Shown here: piece after piece, positions 49,101-61,100 of the stretch
How the letters are laid out: each line of letters opens with the position of its first letter
How positions within the stretch are numbered: position 1 is the first letter of the stretch
Assembly (NCBI GenBank): GCA_930367215.1
Contig: OV884058.1
Coordinates: forward strand, 195,318,208-195,382,207
DNA: 64,000 nt
Direction of reading: 5' to 3'
From: Pollenia angustigena
Taxonomy: Eukaryota; Arthropoda; Insecta; Diptera; Polleniidae
Made by a program: the position numbers and the translations under genes
Notes under the pieces: generated by a model
The model's input: the letters and a program-made list of their open reading frames with translations, nothing else
What the model was told of the DNA's origin: nothing
Database searches by the model: none

Positions 49101-52100
49101 CCTAATTAAGAAAGTCGCTTTAGAAATGAACAAGTTTCTAACTAATTAACTTTTTCTCAAATAATGATATAAACACAAAAGTGCTACAGGGCAATTGGTT
49201 TTTCAACAAATACTATGGTGACGGATGTGTTCATTGTTGTTGAAAATGCATTTTTGTGCATAAAATTTGTATGTAAAAAGTTTAATTTTGAGCAAAATAG
49301 TGCATTTTGTTTAAATTTATTATGCTTAAAGCGCAAAAAAGTTAAGTAGTACATACCGTCTCATCACTAGATGTATATCCATTCTTGTATTCACAATTTA
49401 GTTCTAAAGCTTTCCAATCATACTCTTCATTGCCAACCACCATAGCCATTAGTTCCTCAGGTCTGAATATTTTAAGCACACGACCTGAGCAAACCTTTAA
49501 ATAAAAAACATAATAACCCAGAACAATACTTTAAAATGTTTAAACTCCTACCTTCATGAAACCATTTTGAAAAGCTTTAAATTGATCATCCACAGCCTTG
49601 TTGAAAATAAAATCCACATATAAATCTACAAATTCTTGTCTAAAGAGTTAAAATTTAAATAAACATATTTTATGTATGTACATTATTTCTCTTAAATTCT
49701 GAATTATGTTTTAGTCTTTTACCTATTCTCCTTGGTCACGGCAATATTACCACCATTCGCTTTTAATGGTTCACTTTTCGACTCGCCAAAAATATCTCTA
49801 GATATTTCAAAATGCAAATCAAATGTTTCCTCAAAGTCATCACCCTCATAATCTAATATTTGTTGCATAGATTTGGCCAAGGTGGGCGAGAGTTCTTTTA
49901 AATCGCTTAAATCCACTTTATCATTTAAAAGTTTTTTATACAAGGCCAATGGAAATGGTAAGTTAATAATGGTAAAATTGTATATAGCTAGGCCACAAAT
50001 TACGCCAATTAGAAAGTACATAGTTTCAGTTTCGAACGTAACATCGACAAACCATACAACACGTGAATCTTCATATTCCTTGAACATGCCATATTTTGGA
50101 TCAATGAGATCTTTTAAAAGCAACATGAAAAACTCCTTCCGTACACCACCAGCATCTTCAGCCTCTTCACCATGGAATTTAACCTTAAGAGGCTTTTTCA
50201 AATCACTCTGTTTATATTGAGCTATTTCGCGTATTGTATCTTGCACAAGATTCTCGCGTGTAACATTTAAAACAACAAATTGAGAAACAGGTGTGCCAAA
50301 GGCTATGCAACTGAGGAAACTCTTAAGAATTAAAAAAAAAATTAAAAATGAGTAATAGAAAACAGTTAATCAGATGAGAAATCTTACATCATTTGTGGCA
50401 TTTTGCATCGCTTGATGCATTTGTATGGCTTGATCGGTTTGTAAAAGAGTTGTCTTTGCAGCAGCATTAAATAGAAACGGGTAATTGCAAATATTAAACG
50501 AATCCGTCTAAGATGTTCCATATAAAATAAGGATTACTTAAAAATCGTTTTTAACCATGTATTTTTCTTAAAAACCTTACATTTTTATCAAATAACCAGT
50601 GTAAATATTCCTGTTGTATATCAACAAAATCTGGTAATTCCGGCCAATGAAATATTTCATAATGAACTTTCTCTTTGCGTTCTGTGTTATTTACATAATG
50701 CAAGAAAAGTAACATTTTTAAGGCTGCCACTAAATTTGAATTAAATCTTACCAGCTGTAAAATATATATATTTTATTATATTTTTTTAATGCATATTTTT
50801 TAAGTTTCTATAGCAAAACAAACTTACTCTCTTCTGTGAAGGACTTCCCACTATGGGCGGTATTTTAAAACTAATAATATAGGCCACTACGTCTTTAAAA
50901 TTCGATATTAAATGTTCAAACCAATCGGAGGGCATTTGAGCCCACCATTTTCCGACAATTTTTCGAGGTATTTCATTTAAACCACAAGTAGCTTTGCTAA
51001 ATGGTGTATGCAATAGCTCGTAATTTTTTGAATTAACAAATTCGTGATAGAATGGCAATAGCAAATAAACTCTTAAAGTCTCAACATCAGCAGGAGATGG
51101 TGTCAGAGAACTTAATAATTCGTTGGTTATCTTATCCCAAATCTAAAATTTTAATTTACAAAAATTATAGTACACAATAAGATTTTGCTTAATAATGTCT
51201 ACTACTCACCACAGATTTTAGACTTTCATTTTCTACTTTACGTAAATATCCAAAAGATTTTTCAGCTGATTGTAAATCAATGCCATGATGTTTTGATGTA
51301 CAACAGAAATGACGATAGTTTGGCAATAAAAATGAAGCATTTATACAGGCTTGACTTTTAAATATAAGTTCAACTAATGATAAAAGATCCATATCAACAG
51401 CAGTATCTGGTTCAACACGTGAGATTTGTTCTGTAGATTCTTCTGTTAAAAAAAGAACCTGACTCTTGACGCTAAAAGAAATTTAAAAAGATATTATCAA
51501 AGTTATTTTCGGGAATACAAAATTCATTATTAATAAGATTTCTGTATGACGTGCTAAATTCCCAATTTTTCACACTTAATAAATACACTGAAATTTATTG
51601 TTGAGGGTAAGCCAGTTTCTATGCTCATTTCACTGGTTGCTTAGGCCAGATCACCAGGAAACCTTTTCCAAAGATTTTAGAAAATATAAAAATATTTTAT
51701 ACAAATAAAACCCTCAAGCGAATAAGAATTTTAAACACTCAAAGTCTTACTTGTAACAATATCAAAGCTTATACAAAACACCTACAATAAACATTCCCCT
51801 ATATAGATATGTTTATGCATATATTTTTTAATTAATTAGTATTCTGTGCTTAAGTTTTTAGTGAAGAAGAGAATTTTGAATTTAAAACGATTTTAAAAAT
51901 AAATGTGTTTTAATATCAATCCTGAAAATTGGCCATTAGTCTTCGAAATAAGATAATTTTAAATATTTTTATATGTTTGTTTATTAGAAAAAAGATATGT
52001 TTAGAAACAAAGCAGCTTAAACTTTTATATTTATCCCTATTGTGAAAATTGTTTCACACTATTTTTGTTGCAATTCACACGTTTCATGCGAAAAGTTTTA

Positions 52101-55100
52101 CGATGTGAGAAATACAGAAACGGGCTACAGGTCTTTGATTTTTTCCACATTTGTTTTCAATTTTTGGCATTACATATTTTTTTTTAATTTTTTGCTAATT
52201 TATAACAGTTCTAAGCATCAGTTGTGCTATCAGTTCTTGCAATATTATATTTGATAATTTTATCCCTTTTTAGCAATTTTAGCTGTCAATTAAACCACTT
52301 ATTTGCATGTTTCTCTTATTGAATTTTTTAATTGTATTTTCTATGCAGTTATCATTATTCTAAGTCATATTATTTTCATTCTCGTTTTCATCAAAGTTAA
52401 AAATATGTACAGTACTTTTCGCTTATAGTCACATCCTTTAGTTGCAACCATAACGTGGACTATATCGCTAATGTGACTATAAACCTAATTCACTTATATA
52501 CCACTATGGCGCATATAACCGAATTCGAATATAATCAAGTTATGTGAATAAAGGAAATAAAAAATTCATATAAATTACACCGACATAAGGCTTATGGTTT
52601 TACAACAGAGTTGCATACTGAATAAAAAATAGTTAAAATAATAACAAGATATTTCATAACTGATACCAACGGCAAAAACTAATTTTTTACGAGTAGATAG
52701 TTGATGACAACAATTAAATGATTTAATTCATTCTTTCTTTGGATGGATTTTTGATTCGAAAACTAAAAAGAACTTAGTAAATTTTGCTAATGTGACTATA
52801 ACGCCATTAATTTGCTTAACTTTTCCCTTGGACCACTGTTGATAAATGGCATATATGGTAAATGTGCTTATATCGCTAAATGGACTATAACGTTAATACT
52901 TTATATTAAATTAACTTATAGCGGCAAAATAAACAGATAAAATGGACTATATCGCTAATGTGACTATAAGTGTAGTGACTATAAACGAAAAGTACTGTAC
53001 TTCTAATTTCCCTACCTATTAAACATCATGACAAAACTCCACTTCCGGGACATAATTTTAAAAATCGTCAAATAGTAGCATGAATTTATTTAAGTAGCAG
53101 GGGCATATATAAACGTTTTTACTCCTTACAAAAGCTGTTACAGCAGTGTTGCCAATCAACGAAAGTGTCAAAAATTGGCACAAAAAAGATAAAAATTATA
53201 CAAAAGGTTATTTAAAAGTATTAAGAGCACCGAAAAAGGACCAAATTGATACCATAGTATAACAACGGTAACGCTGTCCACAATCACAACCCGATACAAA
53301 AACAAGTAAGAGTGCTATATTAAGCTGTGCCGAATCTTATATACCCTTCACCATTGTAGGAGCAGAATACAGAGCAACTAGACAAAAACTGAATAATTTT
53401 ACATATGTATGCAAGTTAAGAAACGATTCCATCATTCCATAAATAAAATACAAATTCTTTCCCACAAAATTACGCTGACGCTATGTCTGTTTAAAACAAA
53501 GGGTTTAATGTTTCAGCGTGCGAACGCAATCAACAAATGAATTTCATAACAGCCAAAAATCCTCATATTACAAAAAACAGCAACTATCATACTTTTTGCT
53601 AAACAAAAAAAAGGTATAATTAATTATAAGAAGTTTTGTCAGTTCGTTTTTAAGTTAGTGCTAGTTTGGAATTAAAATAAAGAAGTCTATCTTATGATCG
53701 ACAAAAATATATTTTTTTTAACATTTATTAATTGAATGTTTTAATTGGCGCCCAACGTGGGGCTAGCCAAAGTAACATATCCTGAAAAACAAAGTAAGGA
53801 TCCGCGGCTAGTGAATAAAAGTAAAAATAAGTATCCCAGTGAAAAGGGAGAAAAAAAAATTTTAAATATTAAATATAAAAAACTTGAACAAAACATCAAG
53901 ACGGCCAACTTTAATTAATAAACAATTGCTCAACTACAACTGATGACAACGATCTCAACAAGATATTGAATCCAACCACCACTGGTAACAACAGCTTCAA
54001 CTGAATCCCAACAACAACTTCAACAACTGTGGATAATATTTCCTGCAATCAACAACCAACCCTTTTAAGTAAGTTAAGCTAGTTAATTATTGTAGAAAAA
54101 CATTAACTTGTATTTTTAAATAAAAAAGAATTTCCTAACAAAGGATTATTAAAATTTTTTTTTGAATTGTAATTATAAATAAACCCTCTTGTTTAAAATA
54201 GAAACAAAAATCAAAACAATTTTCATAAACAATTTTGTTGTGCTCATAATAATAAATAGAGCGATCCATTAATAGGAAGAGATTTCACTGTTTTCAAGGA
54301 ATATACAGTAGTAGACCGAACTCCACTGATGCCAGACGAGACAATAGGCGATTTGACGGACAGACTAAATAGGTCACTCAGTATGGCGCAAAACGCAGCG
54401 ATAGGTACAGGTACATCAGGCCTGACAGAATCACAAAAAAGGCAGATAAGGGAATTAATTAGGGATACAATTGACACAGGCTCCTTGAATAGGAGAATGG
54501 ACGAAATCAATAGGGGGTTACAAGAACTAAGTGGAACTAATTTGGTTGAAGAATTCAGGACGCAAACTATCGATGAAAGGATAACTTGCGACGAATCATT
54601 AGAGGTTATTAAATCATTGCCCGTATTCAATGGCAAAACCTCATATGTAAGCTGGCGGGAAGCTGCCAACAACTCAATGAGTCTTTATAAGAAAGGCAGT
54701 CGTAGATACTACGCCGCCCTCACAATCTTAAGGAACAAGGTAGTTGAGGAAGCGAACGATATTATTACCAATCATGGTACAGTGTTGAATCTGAAGGCTA
54801 TTTTAAGCCGTTTAGATTTCGCCTATTCAGACAAAAGACCAATACATATCATTGAGCAGGAAATGAGCATAATGAGACAGGGCTCATTAACAATTCTTGA
54901 CTATTATAATGAGGTCAACAAGAAACTTACTGACCTGATCAACAAAACTATCATGACACACGGGTCAATTTCGGAATTAACTAACGAACTTAATAAGAAA
55001 AACCGACAGCACGCCTAACGAGTTTTTATCACAGGACTAAATGCCCCCTTGGCAAACATTTTGTTTTCTTTGGCCCCTACCGATCTTCCAAACGCTCTTG

Positions 55101-58100
55101 CGAAGGCTCAAGAATTAGAGTCTAATAATATAAGAGCTAATTTTGCTCTACAATTCAATAGAAATTCTCAAAATTCTAACCAAAAACCACAAAATACATT
55201 GCGCTTTCCTCATCATAGTGAAAGGAACCTCCCAAGGAATAATTTTTTCCAAGACAGTCATACCCAACCAAAACCAGTACCAATGGATTTGGGCAGTTCA
55301 GCGATAGGTACAGGTACATCAGGCCTGACAGAATCACAAAAAAGGCAGATAAGGGAATTAATTAGGGATACAATTGACACAGGCTCCTTGAATAGGAGAA
55401 TGGACGAAATCAATAGGGGGTTACAAGAACTAAGTGGAACTAATTTGGTTGAAGAATTCAGGACGCAAACTATCGATGAAAGGATAACTTGCGACGAATC
55501 ATTAGAGGTTATTAAATCATTGCCCGTATTCAATGGCAAAACCTCATATGTAAGCTGGCGGGAAGCTGCCAACAACTCAATGAGTCTTTATAAGAAAGGC
55601 AGTCGTAGATACTACGCCGCCCTCACAATCTTAAGGAACAAGGTAGTTGAGGAAGCGAACGATATTATTACCAATCATGGTACAGTGTTGAATCTGAAGG
55701 CTATTTTAAGCCGTTTAGATTTCGCCTATTCAGACAAAAGACCAATACATATCATTGAGCAGGAAATGAGCATAATGAGACAGGGCTCATTAACTATTCT
55801 TGACTATTATAATGAGGTCAACAAGAAACTTACTGCCCTGATCAACAAAACTATCATGACACACGGGTCAATTTCGGAATTAACTAACGAACTTAATAAG
55901 AAAAACCGACAGCACGCCTAACGAGTTTTTATCACAGGACTAAATGCCCCCTTGGCAAACATTTTGTTTTCTTTGGCCCCTACCGATCTTCCAAACGCTC
56001 TTGCGAAGGCTCAAGAATTAGAGTCTAATAATATAAGAGCTAATTTTGCTCTACAATTCAATAGAAATTCTCAAAATTCTAACCAAAAACCACAAAATAC
56101 ATTGCGCTTTCCTCATCATAGTGAAAGGAACCTCCCAAGGAATAATTTTTTCCAAGACAGTCATACCCAACCAAAACCAGTACCAATGGATTTGGGCAGT
56201 TCAGCAAACATCGTGCAAAGAACACAACCATTAAATAATGGATATAATTTTAGAACAACTGCTAACACTAATTTTACAAATAGAAATCCAACCAGTTTTC
56301 GAAATTACGGACAGAATCAGTATCCGCAGGGCATAAAACGCCAACAACAAAGCGGTCAAAATAGTTATCAGCCGAATAATAAGGCTCAAAGAGTAAACAA
56401 TCTAAATGAGGATGCTTTTTTAGAAACAGCACCGGATTGCCCTACATCATCAAACGAGGAGAATCCGGAAGAGCAACGAGCTGTTAGTGTAGGCCGAATA
56501 TCCTAAAAAATAGGGAACAATTAGTTATAAGGAAAAGGGTGAAAACCATAAATGGATTCACTATTATTGATCATTTTAGTAAAGCACAGGTATTCGGAAT
56601 AAATGAAAGGTTTTACGAGATCCCCAATCTCGAAGCGGACATACTATTAGGTTACAACTTTATGAAAAAAGCCAACATTATACTAGATTTTAAAAAAGGA
56701 ACACTCACAAGTGGAGAGCATTGCGAACAATTTATGAACTTTAATAAAAAAGAGGAAGTGGAACACATTAGAGGAAATGAATCTGAGGATAGTGAGGAAA
56801 TTGAGAGAATTAATTATATGAAACAAAATAATGAATATTGGAGACAAAAAGTTATTGGAGAAATTATGAACCTCCATTCGCGTATAAATATGCGATTGCC
56901 CTTTAGAACGGACGTTAAAGCAGAAATTAACACAATTGCTGGAACTCCTATATGGAGTAAGCAATATCCTTATCCCATGTCTGTTAATGTATTCGTGAAC
57001 AATGAAATAAAAAAATTATTGGACGACGGTATCATTCGCCCAAGTAGAAGTCCGTACAATTCTCCGATTTGGATTGTACCGAAAAAGGGAACGAACGAAG
57101 ACGGATCCCCGAAGTTGAGGATGGTAATTGATTATAAAAAATTGAATGATCAAACTGTTGCAGTGAATTATCCCATTCCGGACTGCAATGTCATACTATC
57201 GAATCTGGGAAAAGCTAAGTACTTTTCCACAATTGACTTGGAATCTGGTTTCCATCAAATATTGATGAAAGAATCAGATATTGGTAAAACAGCTTTTTCC
57301 GTGAATAACGGAAAATATGAATTTTTAAGAATGCCCTTCGGGCTAAAAAACGCTCCAGGTATATTTCAAGCTGCGATGGACGATATCCTGAGAGATTATG
57401 TTGGAAAATTCTGTCACGTCTACATAGACGACATTATTGTGTTCTCGACTTCATTAGAAGAACACAGCAGTCACCTTTTTAAAATAATAGGAACTCTTAA
57501 GGAGGCAAACATGAAGATTTCTTTAGAGAAGTCTGAATTTTACAAAAACGAAGTTGAATTTTTAGGTTGCATTGTAGGATATAGCGTTATTAAAACAGAT
57601 CCCAGGAAAATTGAAACCATACAAAATTATCCCTTACCAACAATGAACGACAGAGAATAATTAATAGAGACTATTGGAAGAATTAATGCACTGACCAATA
57701 CCACTAACCAAATTTTAAAAACAGTTAAATCCCTTGAGCAAGTCCATAAGACAATAGAAGATACCATTATAAACAAGTTAAAAATTATAAAGGACGAATT
57801 GTTGAACATTGAATACGCCTTACAATGGGCAAGAGTAGGAGTTATTAACTTTTTCATACTTTCGGAAAATTAAATTCGTGAAGCAAAAACATTTTTAGAC
57901 AATGAAAAGTTTCCGTATAATAATCTTGAGGAAGCCTTAGGATTTGCTTCCATTAGAATAGCAACAGATGAGTCAGTAATACTATATACATATTGTAAAC
58001 CTACCAGTAATAGATAAAGATGTTTGTGAAAAAAATACTTATTAAACCAGTTAAAAAACACCAAACTATTGTAAAAATCAATTCTGAAGAAATAATTAAA

Positions 58101-61100
58101 TGTAATAATAAATTTTATGAAATTAAAAAGGATTGCAATCAATTTAATGATTTGTCTATTTGTAGTAAAAAAAATTTATTAGATATAAGTGAAACAAACT
58201 GTATCCCACCGCTTTTAAATAGCAAAAAGCATGATTGCATAATAATAAATAACCAACATGTACCATCAGTACAGGAACTTTCTAAGGGAATGTTATTTTT
58301 GAATCAATTCGAAGGATTTTTGGAAATTTCAGGAAACAAATCTTATCAATTATCTGGAACTTATATAATAAATTTTCATAATGACACAATCACCGTAGAA
58401 AATAAAACCTTTATATCAAGAGAATTAACAACATTAAACCCACTTCCAGCTGTATTACAGCTTTCCAATAGTAATTCTACTACCCAAGAGGTCCTTTCAC
58501 TCGAAATGATGAAAGAACTACAAACAACCAATGTCGATGAGCTCGACTTGATATCAACGAAAGGAAACATTATGTTTTCACTAAATTTAGTCCTAACGGC
58601 AATCCTAATTTTCGGGTTCTTTTTCATATTCTTCAACCTTAAAAAACAAAATACCGATCTCAGTGTGACGGCAATAATCAATGAAACGCCTGACCCAGCG
58701 AATTCAGATTTTGAAAAATCACCTCCTGTCACTTCAAGGCGAGAATTTCGAAGCGTCAATGACCTTCCAGTCTTTTAACAATCGGGACGATTGATTTTAC
58801 GGAGGGAGGAGTTAAGAAACGATTCCATCATTCCATAAATAAAATACAAATTCTTTCCCACAAAATTACGCCGACGCTATGTCTGTTTAAAACAAAGGGT
58901 TTAATGTTTCAGCGTGCGAACGCAATCAACAAATGAATTTCATAACAGCCAAAAATCCTCATATTACAAAAAACACCCAATAAAAAATGGAGCTTCCAAC
59001 GAAGCAGGTTTGTAAGGGAGAAACATAAAAGTTTCGCTTACCATTGCGCTTACGGAAGACATGAATTTTATATGGCGAGTTCCCACTTTGAAGCAATACA
59101 TTTTTGACACATAAATCGCATTATTCAGCGCACATAAAAATTGTTGGATGTAACGATCAGCTTTATACACTGAATGTTTTGATACAGTTATTTTTTATTA
59201 TTCTCCCTTACAAACCTGCTTCGTGGTAAGGGAATGCCGTAGCACTTGAAATGTTATTTTTTTTAATAAGAATTGTTGAGAGATCTTTCACTTACTTAAC
59301 TGCATTTCTGTATGTCTTATTGCGTAGCGCATAATTATGCGCTTATTTTTTTAAATGTACCTTTAGTGCTTTGCAAAATGATAAAATTTTTTATTGGGCA
59401 GCAACTATCATACTTTTTGCTAAACAAAAAAACGGTATAATTAATTATAAGAAGTTTTGTCAGTTCGTTTTTAAGTTAGTTCTAGTTTGGAATTAAAATA
59501 AAGAAGTCGATCTTATGATCGACAAAAAAATATTTTTTTTAACATTTATTAATTGAATGTTTTTATTTGCATACATATTTATAATACTTTAAACTTCATT
59601 ATAAATTAAATTTAAAAAGCGAAAACTGGTTAATATTTTTTTTAAATCGTTTTTAGAATATAAAAAAAATAAAAATTTAAAAAAAAAATTTTCTTTTAAA
59701 AAAACAAGATTCGAACCAGAGAACTCACAGTTTCTAACTTAACACACCCCCTAGACAACTAAACCATGAAGAAACGTTGTTTGAGTATCATTAAAATGAA
59801 ATATGGCCCGTTTAATGTTTACTGTGTTGAGTTGTAATTACTTTTTATGTTTTTGTTCACCACAATAGCAAAGTTGGTGCTGGTTCACACAGGTCAAGTT
59901 TGACTCTTCAAGTCTTGAGCTTTTAGGAGAGAGGGGTAAAGAGAATGGAAAGGGGTACATACTTGACCGTACCAGTCAGTTTTGTATTTTTCTTTTCTTT
60001 TTTCATCCGTAATATAATAAAAAGCTACAAAGTTGAAGGAAAAGAAAACAAAAATTAATTTTGTGCATGAACGTGAACGCAAGTTCAAAAGAAAATTTAA
60101 ATAAAACTGTTCAAGTAAACTTGACTTGTGTGAACCAGCACTTGTAAACCATAAAACTTATTTCAGTTGTGAACCGAAATATGGAAATATATTCACCAAA
60201 ATAGTTTGTGGCATGTAAGTATGCGTGTTTGTTTTCTTTAATCTTTTTGGGGAGTTTTTATGTAGCAAAAAAACAGAAAAATTCCTAGTTTCGATTTGTT
60301 AAAATAATTTCGTTAAATAGATGAAATAATAAAGAAGGATGATAACGAAAATCATATTGAGCATTATGCTAGTATATGTAAACAAATGTGAAGGGGGGGA
60401 AGAGACGGACAACCGGATTTGAACTTCGCTTTTAATAAGGACCCAGAATATATATACTTTATAGGGTGTAGGATCAGTATTGTAGAAATTACAAACGGAA
60501 TGACAAAGTTAATGAATAAATAAAAAACGCACTTATTTTAATGTACATATTTAAATTTTTTATAGCCTATTTCCGATGTACGAAAGAATATTTTCTTTCG
60601 AACAATTACATTTAAAACAAAAGCAAATTCTAGAAACTTTGGTTTTAAATGTAGTTGAACGAAAGAAAGAATTCTTTCGCACATCGAAAATAGGCAGTTA
60701 AAAAAAAGGCAGCAACCATTTAATTGTTAAACCTTAATTCGAAATCGAGTTTTTAGTTGATTGCGGTTCGTTTTATCAAACTACATACTGACGCAAATTT
60801 TAAGACCCCTGCGATCAATAATGGCGACTATATTTGAGAAACTTTAACTTTAAGAATACTTTGTTTTTATTGATTTTGTCATGTTTTTTACTTCTCCTGT
60901 AAAAAAATTAAAATGTAGTTACGTTCGTTTGAATTTATAGTGACGATATACGAAAAATAACAATGGTTTAAAATGTTCTGACGGAAAAAATTGGGCCAAT
61001 AAATAGCGAAAACTTTTCTATTACACCAAACCAAAAAGTGTTCATTCTAAGAATTTAAGTTTTTTTTTTAAACTTTAGAAAATTGTATCAAGTTTTGTCC

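Larger units (their letters stand above)
53414..59567 (+). mobile_element. Errantivirus-like LTR provirus, defective, antisense in HERC4 intron
   Basis: Two LTRs starting AGTTAAGAAACG, a 4-bp target duplication TGCA (53410-53413, 59568-59571), a primer-binding site GGCGCCCAACGTGGGGC at 53747, a polypurine tract GGAGGGAGG just before the 3' LTR, and gag, pol and env regions in order. The env region with a C-terminal membrane anchor marks it as the insect-retrovirus (errantivirus) branch of Ty3/gypsy. Lesions: stops in gag, loss of the protease active-site part, loss of everything between RT and the later part of env, stops in env. It cannot replicate on its own. Confidence 0.92.

Noticed and set aside
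54244..55575. Minus-strand frames of 105-142 residues opposite gag
   Set aside because: Exact antisense shadows of the duplicated gag.
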